Notes under the pieces: model-generated
Told to the model about the DNA's origin: nothing
What the model saw: the letters and a program-made list of their open reading frames with translations, nothing else
Databases searched by the model: none
Assembly (NCBI GenBank): GCA_030917395.1
Contig: JAUPUU010000180.1
Coordinates: forward strand, 107,008 to 171,007
Length of the DNA stretch: 64,000 nt
Direction of reading: 5' to 3'
DNA from: Cyanobacteriota bacterium erpe_2018_sw_21hr_WHONDRS-SW48-000092_B_bin.40
GTDB taxonomy: Bacteria > Cyanobacteriota > Vampirovibrionia > Obscuribacterales > Obscuribacteraceae
Program-made: the position numbers and the translations under genes
Part shown: positions 44,627-53,163 of the stretch, piece after piece
Position numbering within the stretch: position 1 is the stretch's first letter
How the letters are laid out: each line of letters begins with the position of its first letter

Positions 44627-45961
44627 ATGATCTCAAACCAAATTGAAAGCCCGAACCAATCGATCATGCCGACCTCGGCCACGATCAATGACCAAAATCA
44701 CCTTTGCCTGGGCGGAATCGATACCAGTAAGCTGGTAGAAGAATTTGGTAGCCCTCTTTGGGTAATGTGCGAAGACTCAATTATGCAGTCAGCAGCGGCG
44801 GTAAAGGAAGGCTTAGCGGCTTACCCCCACGCTCTGCCCTGTTACGCTGGCAAAGCTTTTCTCTGCTTAGCGATGGTCAGGCTAATTGGCAAAGCCGGTT
44901 TCGGCCTTGACGTGGTCTCCGATGGCGAGCTCTATACAGCCCTTCAGGCCAATTTTCCGAGCGAGCGCATTTTCTTCCATGGCAATAACAAAAGTGCAAG
45001 AGAGCTAGCCATGGCCCTCGAGTCAGGGGTCAAAATTGTAGTTGATAGTCAAAGCGAACTAGAGGCGCTGGTCACCTTAGCCAAAGCGCAGAAAAAGAGT
45101 GTCGACATCCTGCTGCGAATTATTCCAGGCATCGAGCTTGATACCCATGACCACATAAAAACTGGCCACGATACCAGCAAATTCGGCATTCCCCTAGACG
45201 AGCTAGACGCAGCTATCAAACTCATTTTAAGCCAATCGCAAGTAAGGCTTATCGGTCTGCATGCCCACATTGGCAGCCAAGCAATGGATCTGGCTCCCTA
45301 CCTTGAAAGTGTCGATTTATTCGCTGAGCTATATCTCAATATCCAGAAAAAATTCAATCTGACTTTGCCCCACCTCGATGTTGGTGGAGGCCTTGGAATC
45401 GCCTACACAGCGGCAGACAAACCACTTTCGATGCAGCATTGGGCGCGAGTTCTCAGCGAGCGAGTTAAGAGCGCCTTTACCAGTCGCAACCTGCCACTGC
45501 CGGAACTATCGGTAGAGCCAGGTCGAGCCATTGTCGGCAGCGCCGGCGTGACACTATATAGCACTGGTCACCTCAAGCAGCTCCCCGGCGGCACTAACTA
45601 TTTAGCAGTCGATGGCGGCATGGCCGACAATCCTCGACCGATAACCTATCAGGCACAATATACGGCGGCTGTGGCTAACCGCATGAAGCCAGAAGCTGAG
45701 AGCAAAAACTGGTCTATAGTCGGACGCTATTGTGAGTCTGGGGATATAATCGTAGAGGAAGCTAATTTAGATGCACGCGATGGTGATTTAATCGCTATTT
45801 TCGCCACTGGTGCCTATAACTACAGCATGTCCTCTAACTATAACCGCACCGGTAGACCGGCCTGCGTCCTGGTAAAAAACGGCCACGCTGAAGTAATTAT
45901 TGAGCGAGAGACCTGTAGAGATTTAGTCAGCCACGACCGTATTCCTAGTTGGTTAAAATAG
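44627..45961 (+). CDS. lysA: Diaminopimelate decarboxylase
   Basis: A 444-residue fold-type III PLP enzyme that converts meso-diaminopimelate to lysine. PLP lysine in CYAGKAFLCLAM (near residue 70), GFGLDVVSDGEL, HIGSQAMD, the glycine-rich DVGGGLGIAY, SVEPGRAIVG, and the active-site CESGD near 365 are all present. The first 25 residues are a variable extension. It is the first biosynthetic gene before cdaA, which starts 38 bases later. Confidence 0.94.
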   Translation: MISNQIESPNQSIMPTSATINDQNHLCLGGIDTSKLVEEFGSPLWVMCEDSIMQSAAAVKEGLAAYPHALPCYAGKAFLCLAMVRLIGKAGFGLDVVSDGELYTALQANFPSERIFFHGNNKSARELAMALESGVKIVVDSQSELEALVTLAKAQKKSVDILLRIIPGIELDTHDHIKTGHDTSKFGIPLDELDAAIKLILSQSQVRLIGLHAHIGSQAMDLAPYLESVDLFAELYLNIQKKFNLTLPHLDVGGGLGIAYTAADKPLSMQHWARVLSERVKSAFTSRNLPLPELSVEPGRAIVGSAGVTLYSTGHLKQLPGGTNYLAVDGGMADNPRPITYQAQYTAAVANRMKPEAESKNWSIVGRYCESGDIIVEEANLDARDGDLIAIFATGAYNYSMSSNYNRTGRPACVLVKNGHAEVIIERETCRDLVSHDRIPSWLK

Positions 45962-45999
45962 CTTGGTTAGGCTAAACAGAAAGTTTGAGGGAAGAGTTA

Positions 46000-46941
46000 A
46001 TGCCTGACTTTAGCAACTTCTTCGATCAAATCGATTTGCTGGTCTGGGGCAAAACCTTGTTTCAGGTATTAATCATCTGCTACGCAGTGCTCTGGCTCTG
46101 GCGCAGAATTGCCGGAACCCATGCGGAGCGACTGGTTAAAGGCATGCTCGTTCTCACAGCCATCAGCTTCGCCTCATGGTGGCTGCAACTCACTCTCATC
46201 ACCTCAATCCTGCATCACATCATTCCGGCAGCAGCACTGGCACTGGTCATGGTCTTCCAGCCAGAAATTAGACGGGGTCTCGGTTACCTCGGTCGCGTGC
46301 AAACATTCAAATTTGACCTTTCTTTAGCTCATACCGATGCCGCCCGCACGGCTATCGATATAAAACAGATTATTCAAGCCGTCAAAGAACTTTCGCGCAC
46401 TAAAACAGGGGCCTTAATTGTCATTGAACCCCCTGAAGGAGAACGTGATTATCTCAGCCCTGGAACGCCTGTCAATGCAGATATTTCAGCGACACTTCTG
46501 CTCACTCTCTTCTTTCCTAAATCACCTCTACATGACGGGGCAGTGGTCATTCGCAAAGCCAAAATTGTGGCTGCCGGTGTGATTTTGCCGATGACTGACA
46601 ATCCTAAACTCTCATATAAATATGGCACCAGGCACAGAGCGGCCATTGGTCTATCTGAAACCTATGATGGCCTCTGCATTGTCGTCTCCGAAGAAACCGG
46701 GGCCATTTCAGCGGCGAGCAGAGGCATGCTGGCGCGCTACAGCAACGCTGAAGACCTATCCGATCCAATTGCATATCTATATCATCAAGGCAGTGAAAGC
46801 AACAACAGCCCTCTCAGCTCGTTCCTCTCACTGTTTGGCCGCGGCAAATCAGACGAATTAGCAGAAGCCAAAAGCAGTGCAGCCGTAACCCTAAGCGACA
46901 ACGACAGCCTCAAAGGCGAAGCAGAACAGAGCAGAGCTTAA
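46000..46941 (+). CDS. cdaA: Diadenylate cyclase CdaA
   Basis: A 313-residue membrane enzyme making cyclic di-AMP from two ATP. Three N-terminal transmembrane helices (residues about 12-90) precede the DAC domain. The two signature motifs are DGA in SPLHDGAVVIR and RHR in GTRHRAAIG. The last 50 residues are a polar tail. The ATG at 46000 follows AGGGAAGAG, whereas an upstream in-frame TTG would overlap that ribosome-binding site. No cdaR or glmM gene follows, unlike the Firmicutes arrangement. The stop overlaps the pyrF stop on the other strand by a few bases. Confidence 0.93.
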   Translation: MPDFSNFFDQIDLLVWGKTLFQVLIICYAVLWLWRRIAGTHAERLVKGMLVLTAISFASWWLQLTLITSILHHIIPAAALALVMVFQPEIRRGLGYLGRVQTFKFDLSLAHTDAARTAIDIKQIIQAVKELSRTKTGALIVIEPPEGERDYLSPGTPVNADISATLLLTLFFPKSPLHDGAVVIRKAKIVAAGVILPMTDNPKLSYKYGTRHRAAIGLSETYDGLCIVVSEETGAISAASRGMLARYSNAEDLSDPIAYLYHQGSESNNSPLSSFLSLFGRGKSDELAEAKSSAAVTLSDNDSLKGEAEQSRA

Positions 46942-47678
46942 CTTAGTTCTTCGACGATTTTCCGAGCTGCAGCTACGCGGTCTGGCGCTTTAACAATGGG
47001 ACGGCCAACGACAATATAGTCGGCACCACGGGCAATGGCATCACGAGGGGTAACGATACGGGCTTGATCGTTAGCCTCAGCCCAACTGGGTCTAATTCCT
47101 GGAGTGATGATAAGAAAATCGTCACCGCAGCTCTCACGGATAGCACTAGCTTCTTGGGCCGAAGCCACTACACCATCAAGCCTGCTCTTCTGAGCAAGCT
47201 GAGCCAAATAAGGCACCATCTTCTCTAAGGGAAGACTAACGTTTAATTCGTCGCTCAATGTTTGCGCCGTCATGCTGGTCAAAATTGTCACAGCTATCAA
47301 AGCCGGCTTCGTGGCTGTAGGCTCAACCTTGAGCAATTCCTGGTAGGCGTCAGCAGTGGCTTTAGCCGCCGCTTCCATCATGGCGCTGCCGCCGGTGGCA
47401 TGTAGATTGAAAATATCAACAGACTGACTAACGGCAGCGCGGCAAGCTTGGGCCACGGTATTGGGAATATCGTGAAACTTAGCATCGAAGAAAAGCTTGA
47501 CCCGATACTCACGCGCCAGCGCAAAGAGAGATGTGCCGCAAGAAGTGAATAGCTCCAAACCGCACTTGAAGACTCCTACTTCATCACGCAACTCTTCAAT
47601 TAAGGCACGGGCCTCAGCTTCTGATGAAACATCAAGAGCGACGATTAACCTATCTTTGCTGGTCAGCTTTCTTTTCAT
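46938..47678 (-). CDS. pyrF: Orotidine 5'-phosphate decarboxylase
   Basis: A 246-residue TIM-barrel enzyme for the last step of UMP synthesis. It has the catalytic DAKFHDIPNTV (the Asp-x-Lys-x-x-Asp tetrad), VALDV near the start, IITPGIRPSWAEAND and the phosphate-binding VVGRPIVKAPD. Length is normal. Other pyrimidine genes are absent from the window. It converges on cdaA, with the two stop codons overlapping. Confidence 0.94.
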   Translation of the reverse strand: MKRKLTSKDRLIVALDVSSEAEARALIEELRDEVGVFKCGLELFTSCGTSLFALAREYRVKLFFDAKFHDIPNTVAQACRAAVSQSVDIFNLHATGGSAMMEAAAKATADAYQELLKVEPTATKPALIAVTILTSMTAQTLSDELNVSLPLEKMVPYLAQLAQKSRLDGVVASAQEASAIRESCGDDFLIITPGIRPSWAEANDQARIVTPRDAIARGADYIVVGRPIVKAPDRVAAARKIVEELS

Positions 47679-47726
47679 GATTATTTGTAATCTGCGCTCT
47701 GCCTGTTAATAGAAATTTACATGCAA

Positions 47727-47761
47727 AACGACCTGGCAATCTAAAACTGCCAAGTCGTTTA
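47727..47761 (-). terminator. Terminator downstream of rpmE
   Basis: AAACGACCTGGCA and TGCCAAGTCGTTT form a 13-pair stem with one mismatch and a nine-base loop. On the minus strand, leaving rpmE, the stem is followed by T-rich sequence (GTTTTGCAT), fitting a Rho-independent terminator. Confidence 0.7.
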
Positions 47762-47807
47762 ACAAATTTGCTCTGCACAACCCTAAGTTTAGGACTAAGC
47801 CTAAGAC

Positions 47808-48032
47808 CTAAGGAGCGATGGCAGCCTTGTCTTTGTCTAGCTTATAACGCTTGACAAAGCGATCTACCCGACCTTCTGTGTCAACGATTTTTTGTTGACC
47901 TGTATAGAAGGGATGGCAGGCGCTACAGATTTCAACGCGGATTGCGTTCTTTGTGGAACCCAGTTTGACAGCAGCGCCGCAGACACAAGTCGCGATCACT
48001 TCTGAATACTTGGGATGAATTCCTTCCTTCAT
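47808..48032 (-). CDS. rpmE: 50S ribosomal protein L31
   Basis: A 74-residue ribosomal protein. It starts MKEGIHPKYSEV and keeps the four-residue zinc ligand set of the C+ form (CVCG and CSACHPFYTG). It forms a bridge between subunits. It sits alone, with a terminator after it and a 120-base upstream region. Confidence 0.96.
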   Translation of the reverse strand: MKEGIHPKYSEVIATCVCGAAVKLGSTKNAIRVEICSACHPFYTGQQKIVDTEGRVDRFVKRYKLDKDKAAIAP

Positions 48033-48155
48033 GATGACACCCTGAATTTTTAGAATAAGGCAAAAGATACCACACCATTGAGAGTCCTTGCCGCTCCTCT
48101 CAATATAATCGTAAGGTCCCTTAACAGGAAATAGTTAAAGCCTTCTCTATCTATA

Positions 48156-48761
48156 TTACTGGTTTATTGGCTGAGCGACATCAATGCCGTCGCCAGTGGC
48201 CTGCGAGAGCCTCTCACCTTCAACATTAAGGAAAACTGCTTTTGGCGGGCTGTCATGACTGGCGATTTCGTTGACCGTGCGCTTCAGCTGCTCTAACCTG
48301 AGGCTAAAAGACTCGGCTCCGCTCCCGGAGAGAAAGCGTTTTGACAAATTCAAGATGATTCCGCTGTGGTCTTTCGTCGGCCCCACCGATATCAGAACAG
48401 TGCCTCGTGGCACTTCGCTACCAAAGCCCGAGGCCTCCTCATCAGCGCTCGGCCCTTTCACAAGCTCACTTACCGCCGCTTCTATAGCCTTCATACTGGG
48501 CGTCTGCTCTTCACTACCCGAGCCAGCCTGATAAGAGCGGGCCACCGGTTCGTAGGTGATTTTGTCGCCATCATTTTTGACGAACCAAATCAGAAGAGCA
48601 TCACGCGCGGGAACCGCATTCTTAGCGATTGAGCCTGTTACCGATTTACTATGCTTTCGCTCTTCACTCAAGATTGTGCGATTACCAGCACAACTGCATA
48701 GCAATGGCGCAATGAAAAAAACTAACACAAATACTTTGAGTCTATTTTTTAGTAGGTTCAA
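48156..48761 (-). CDS. GerMN-domain lipoprotein
   Basis: A 201-residue predicted lipoprotein. The signal peptide FVLVFFIAPLLCSC ends in a lipobox with the acylated Cys at about residue 24. The mature domain (about 50-185) matches the GerMN fold: WFVKNDGDKITYEPVARS, then VSELVKGPSADEEASG, RGTVLISVG, IILNLSKRFLSG. GerMN occurs in Bacillus GerM and in envelope proteins of non-sporulating bacteria. I place the start at the TTG at 48761, eight bases after GGAG and overlapping the end of the previous gene. An open frame to 48833 also exists. Confidence 0.75.
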   Translation of the reverse strand: MNLLKNRLKVFVLVFFIAPLLCSCAGNRTILSEERKHSKSVTGSIAKNAVPARDALLIWFVKNDGDKITYEPVARSYQAGSGSEEQTPSMKAIEAAVSELVKGPSADEEASGFGSEVPRGTVLISVGPTKDHSGIILNLSKRFLSGSGAESFSLRLEQLKRTVNEIASHDSPPKAVFLNVEGERLSQATGDGIDVAQPINQ

Positions 48762-49695
48762 GCTGCCCGTCTCCAGCCACTGCTTTTGGTACCAGCAGAA
48801 GTTTACCATCACCAGTGACGCCACCACCACCAACTTTTAAATCAGCTAAGCGGAAAGCATGATCGCGTCTATCCATGCGAGCAAAATCTATAAGCGGGTT
48901 AAGTAAATCTTGAGCAAATTGAGCAAACTTATCTGGCTCAATGATATCTGGGCCCTCTACTTGCAGGTCTTCCAGCATAATTTTGCTATCACCAACAAGC
49001 TTTGGCCGAGCCGATATCTTGATTGGCACACCAGTCTCTATGCTGGCTCCTTTAGTTACTAAGGTAGCTTCAAGCCTAATCTGGTCATCAACAATCTGCA
49101 CACTGGGCTGCATCACCTCTAGCTGCTGCTCACCAAGCCCAGGTAAATCAAGCTTGAGACCACTCATCGAAGCAACTAAACGTGGGGTCTTTAAGGCCTC
49201 AGCAATTTGCTCCTGACTTAATTCTGCCCGCATAAATAGCATAGTCGGCGCTTTCAGCCCTATGGCACCATTCTTTTTTCGATAATTGAACCAAATAGGA
49301 TTTTGCGACGCCACCGAAAAATCACCCAAGCCAACGCCCTTAAGCTTTGCTTGATCAACGTCAACAGCTACAGCTTTTACCTTTCCGGCAATCAAATCGG
49401 TAAGACTATAGGTCTTAATTTTGACTCTGACTTTGCCACCAAGCTTGCGCTGCAAAATGATTTTGCTAGTTTGATTGGCTACTACTTCGGTAAGAAAGTT
49501 GATACCTGTGACTGTCTGCAAGGTGCGCGAGAACTTTGAACCAATGGCAAATGTCGGCGCCGGCGTAGCAACTTTAGGTTTTGCGATTTTGGCCTTATCA
49601 ACAGTGTTGCTATCACTAGCAAAAGCGGCAGAGCTATTTAATAAAGTCAAAAATAACAACAGCAAAGAACGACTAAGCAAGATAGTCATTGCCAA
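48742..49695 (-). CDS. DUF2993-family secreted protein
   Basis: A 317-residue protein with a signal peptide (residues 1-26, ending AFA). The DUF2993 domain occupies about residues 75-310: VRIKTYSLTDLIAGKVKAV, LKGVGLGDF, VEGPDIIEPDKFAQFAQDLL, ending VTGDGKLLLVPK. The family is widespread in cyanobacteria and actinobacteria; the mycobacterial member LmeA binds phospholipids at the envelope. It probably forms an operon with the overlapping GerMN gene. Confidence 0.8.
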   Translation of the reverse strand: MAMTILLSRSLLLLFLTLLNSSAAFASDSNTVDKAKIAKPKVATPAPTFAIGSKFSRTLQTVTGINFLTEVVANQTSKIILQRKLGGKVRVKIKTYSLTDLIAGKVKAVAVDVDQAKLKGVGLGDFSVASQNPIWFNYRKKNGAIGLKAPTMLFMRAELSQEQIAEALKTPRLVASMSGLKLDLPGLGEQQLEVMQPSVQIVDDQIRLEATLVTKGASIETGVPIKISARPKLVGDSKIMLEDLQVEGPDIIEPDKFAQFAQDLLNPLIDFARMDRRDHAFRLADLKVGGGGVTGDGKLLLVPKAVAGDGQLEPTKK

Positions 49696-49700
49696 ATCTA

Positions 49701-50525
49701 CTAGAAAGATTGGGGTGGATGAGGATTCTTCATCTTGTCTTGCAGAGCTTCTTTCAGCATTTCGTTCTGGCGCAAGAGTGCTTTCAGGTGCTCATTGGCA
49801 ATGGCCAATTCAGCCTGTAACTCGGCCACAGTCTGCTCGTGCGACACACCAGTAACAGGGTCACGACCAGGCATCTTAGGTAGTAAAACATAACCCAGTT
49901 GAACAGCTTTTAGGGCTGCAGCAGTACGAGTTGGAACTTTCAACTTAGCAAGAATACATTCGATATGTTTTTCAACAGTACGAAGCTTCATGTCTAACTC
50001 TTCGGCGATTTCTTTGTTTCGCAAGTCTAGGCGAATAAGAACCTCAATTTCTCTATCGGTGAGATTTGAGTTCGGCATATTGGTCGCCGGAGCCTGTTTA
50101 ACCAGCTGCGTAATTTTGGGATCGCAGTAAGGCAGACCACGAGTAACCTGTTCAATAGCTTCAAACAGTGTTCTCGGACCAGAGCTCTTCAAGCAGAAGC
50201 CACGAGCGCCAGCGCGCATCAACTGGTTGTGATACTTAGTGGCATGATAAGAATCGGTCAAAACCAAAACATTTGAGTTGGGCAATTCGGTGCTCACCCG
50301 GCGGCATACTTCAACACCGTTGAGCACATCAAGATCAACATCAAGAATGACAAAATCTGGCCTAAGGCGACGGACCATCTCAGTAGCAGCCATACCATCG
50401 GCGGCTTCGCCCACGATCTCAACCACTTCAGAAACAACACGCTTGAGACCAAAGCGAATCAGTTCGTGCCTCTCACAGAGAACTGTTCGAGGTCGAAAAA
50501 TTGATGGTCTTTGACTTGAATCCAA
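49701..50525 (-). CDS. NarL/LuxR-family response regulator with atypical receiver
   Basis: A 274-residue DNA-binding regulator. The receiver (about 13-130) has the phospho-acceptor Asp in VILDVDLDVLNG, the switch Thr in VLVLTDS and the conserved Lys in GFCLKSS. The usual Asp-Asp pair near the start is replaced by Glu-Arg (VLCERHELIR), so magnesium binding and phosphorylation may be altered. The LuxR helix-turn-helix (about 155-215) holds LTDREIEVLIRLDLRNKEIAEEL and TVEKHIECILAKL. The last 55 residues form a coiled coil. No histidine kinase gene is adjacent. It lies just upstream of DUF2993 on the same strand. Confidence 0.83.
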   Translation of the reverse strand: MDSSQRPSIFRPRTVLCERHELIRFGLKRVVSEVVEIVGEAADGMAATEMVRRLRPDFVILDVDLDVLNGVEVCRRVSTELPNSNVLVLTDSYHATKYHNQLMRAGARGFCLKSSGPRTLFEAIEQVTRGLPYCDPKITQLVKQAPATNMPNSNLTDREIEVLIRLDLRNKEIAEELDMKLRTVEKHIECILAKLKVPTRTAAALKAVQLGYVLLPKMPGRDPVTGVSHEQTVAELQAELAIANEHLKALLRQNEMLKEALQDKMKNPHPPQSF

Positions 50526-51099
50526 GAGTGTCTCCCGTCTATCCGTCTGCGATTAGAAACTCAGTGGCTAGCAATATCTGAGTTTGGAACCGAATTTATT
50601 GTAACAGTGTGGGCAGTTCTGTCACCACCGAGCCAGTAACTTCTTTATATACCCTATATTTGTTTCGACCTAATCGTTTACTCATGTCCCGAAGCGCCTA
50701 TCGGCTGGGCACTTGCAGCTGGGCAGCCATTCACTCCACAACCGCCTGCAAAAATTTCGCCTGATGAAAAGCAGCATTATCAGACAAAAAAGGCACTCTA
50801 AGCAGCATCAATGCATAGCACCAACATATACCCGCCGCCTTAAACAACTTCTCCTGGCAAACAAATTTCTCCAGATAAATAGGCTCTTGTCATAGCCAGG
50901 CAATCAATTTGGGAGATAAACTAACAATAGGGTAAAAATATTGCTTAGCGCTAGCTAAAACAGCTGTATTTAGGGGAATCTTACGAGAAGCATGGGAAAA
51001 ATCCCAGTAGCAGGCTCCTCTTGAAATGGTTAAGCTGACCTCATAATCAATCAAACAAAAGGCCACAGAGCCGCATTTTCTTAGTTTTCAAAAGAAGTA
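50526..51099. other. Non-coding interval between divergent genes
   Basis: This 574-base gap separates the response regulator (leftwards) from the TPR gene (rightwards) and must hold both promoters. A candidate rightward promoter is TTGCTT (50941-50946) with TGTATT (50965-50970), 18 bases apart, which is weak. A 60-codon frame at 50713-50895 has no ribosome-binding site or protein-like composition. No tRNA or recognised RNA structure was seen. Confidence 0.5.
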
Positions 51100-53163
51100 A
51101 TGACAAGCACAGGAATTAAAATCGAGAAGAAGTACTTTCATATAGCTATTGCAACTAGCCTTGTATTGTCGCTTGTCTTCTCAACTTGTCAGTCGGCTAA
51201 AGCGACAAAGATGAATGCTTCGCCCCTGCCACACCGGGGTCAAGCCAACGCAGACAATCAAAATAACTGGAACCGACCCACCCGAGATTTCTCCCAGCCA
51301 GCCGAGCGCGAGGCCCTGCCGCCGTCACAGTGGGCCGGTCGCAAGCTAGATTATCGCGAGGAGGAAAAGCGCAGAAAAGAAGAAGAAGCAGCCAAGGCCC
51401 TCAAAGCCATTGAAGAACAAAAGAAACAAGCAGAAGCAGCTAAACGGGCGGAACAAGCCCAAGTTAACGCCTCTAAACAAGTGCTGCAGAGCGCCATTGA
51501 TGCAAACAATCATGGCTATGCCTTAGGTCGAGCCGGTCGCTGGAACGAAGCAATCGCTCAGCACGAACTGGCTTGCAAGCTCGATCCTAGCAATAAGCAA
51601 TTCCGCACAAACTTATCGGCGGCCAGAGTCGGTTACGGTCAGGTGCGCTTAGCTCAAAAAGACTACAGTGGGGCAGCCCATCTCTTCCGCAAAGCTTTGA
51701 CAGCAGCACACGACAATGCCATGGCGGCAAAATTATTGAGCGAAGCGATTCAAAGAGCTGGCTTAGACCCTACTCTCGCTGAAAACCGCTTAGGCATTGG
51801 CGACCAGTTGGCTGCTTCTGGCGACCTTGATGGTGCCATGATCGAATATCAACAAGCCATGCAACTCGACCCAGGAGCGCGCACCTACGTCAAGATGGGT
51901 GACATGTCGATGCGCTATGGCCAAGCCACAAACGCTCTCAACTGGTACCGTCAAGCGGTGGTAAAAGACACTAATTATGGGCCAGCCCATCGTCAGCTCG
52001 GCCTCATTTATATGATGCAAAAAGATTACACATCAGCGGCGGCCTCGCTGCGCAAAGCCGTAATTCTTGACGCCAAAGACAATGCCGCTGGCCTTGCCTT
52101 AATAGATATCTGGCGCAAGCAAGTTTCTATGAATCCAGAGCTTGCCGAAAATCACTTGGGTCTGGCAGGAGCATTTCAACTGACCGGTGATTACCAGTCG
52201 GCGGCGGGTGAATATTTGCAAGTGGAACAACTTGACCCGGGCAATGCCAGATTGGCTCCGGGCAGAGAGAGCCTGGCTCGGGCTATGAAACACACCACAG
52301 CGGAGAAGCATCGCGCGGCAGCCGAAGTATTTATCAGCCAGGGCCTAGCCAAAGATGCACTTTCTGAAATCAGTCAAGCGGTAAACGTTGAGCCCAAAAA
52401 TCCACGCTATCAGTTTTTGATGGGCGAAGCACTAGAGAGCAGTGGTGACATACAAGGTGCCCTCAGGGCTTATCACACCTCAGTCTTGATTGATCCACAA
52501 AACAACCAAGAAGCGGCAGCGAGAATGCGCGACCTGCAAAATCGCAGCAATAATTCTGGGACAAGTAATTCTCCCCAGCCCCAAAGTCAAAACAATGCTC
52601 CGGAGACAAGACGCCCCAAAGCACTTTATGAAGGAACTGGAACTGGAAGCGCAAGCCCGGCCAGTGCAGGCCAGAATCCGAATACTAATAAACCATTCAC
52701 CGGCAGCTTCCGCACCCATGATGACTCTCAATCATCCATGGGAGGCAATTTGATGCAAAATCCTAACTCTAGCGTTCAGCGCCTCGAAAACTCGGCGGCG
52801 AACCAGAGTGAAACGAGACCAGAGCCTAGACAAAGCCAGAGCCAAAACAAAGACAGCCAAACCCAAGCAACTCTAAAAGCTTGTGATGAAATGGAGATGC
52901 GTCGCGATTTTCAAGGTGCCGCTAATCTACTGAAAGAAGCATTGAATAATAATCTCCAAAATGCCGACATCCACCATCGTCTTGGCCTCACCTTGCTCAA
53001 CTCTGGCCAACTAGCAGAATCGGTTTCAGAGCTACGTATTGCCAGTGCGCTAAACCCAAGTAACAAAGTATTTTCTGCCGATCTCGCTCGTGCCCTCAAT
53101 ATCCACAAGCGCTCAATGACGACAGATCCAGCAGCTTCTCCTGTTGGGGGAGCGGGCCAATGA
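51100..53163 (+). CDS. Secreted or membrane-anchored TPR protein
   Basis: A 687-residue protein. Residues about 12-35 form a signal peptide or anchor (IATSLVLSLVFSTCQS). A charged coiled coil rich in Glu/Lys/Ala follows (about 80-125). Tetratricopeptide repeats occupy about 130-465 (ALGRAGRWNEAIAQHELACKL, DLDGAMIEYQQAMQLDPG, DYTSAAASLRKAVILDAKD, DIQGALRAYHTSVLIDPQN), then a Ser/Asn/Gln linker, and two more TPRs at about 590-670. TPR arrays mediate protein-protein contacts. Its stop overlaps the start of the RNA polymerase beta gene (ATGA), so the two are translationally coupled. Confidence 0.8.
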   Translation: MTSTGIKIEKKYFHIAIATSLVLSLVFSTCQSAKATKMNASPLPHRGQANADNQNNWNRPTRDFSQPAEREALPPSQWAGRKLDYREEEKRRKEEEAAKALKAIEEQKKQAEAAKRAEQAQVNASKQVLQSAIDANNHGYALGRAGRWNEAIAQHELACKLDPSNKQFRTNLSAARVGYGQVRLAQKDYSGAAHLFRKALTAAHDNAMAAKLLSEAIQRAGLDPTLAENRLGIGDQLAASGDLDGAMIEYQQAMQLDPGARTYVKMGDMSMRYGQATNALNWYRQAVVKDTNYGPAHRQLGLIYMMQKDYTSAAASLRKAVILDAKDNAAGLALIDIWRKQVSMNPELAENHLGLAGAFQLTGDYQSAAGEYLQVEQLDPGNARLAPGRESLARAMKHTTAEKHRAAAEVFISQGLAKDALSEISQAVNVEPKNPRYQFLMGEALESSGDIQGALRAYHTSVLIDPQNNQEAAARMRDLQNRSNNSGTSNSPQPQSQNNAPETRRPKALYEGTGTGSASPASAGQNPNTNKPFTGSFRTHDDSQSSMGGNLMQNPNSSVQRLENSAANQSETRPEPRQSQSQNKDSQTQATLKACDEMEMRRDFQGAANLLKEALNNNLQNADIHHRLGLTLLNSGQLAESVSELRIASALNPSNKVFSADLARALNIHKRSMTTDPAASPVGGAGQ

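Noticed and set aside
50713..50895. A 60-residue frame in the gap before the TPR gene
   Set aside because: Basic low-complexity composition, no ribosome-binding site and no neighbour logic.
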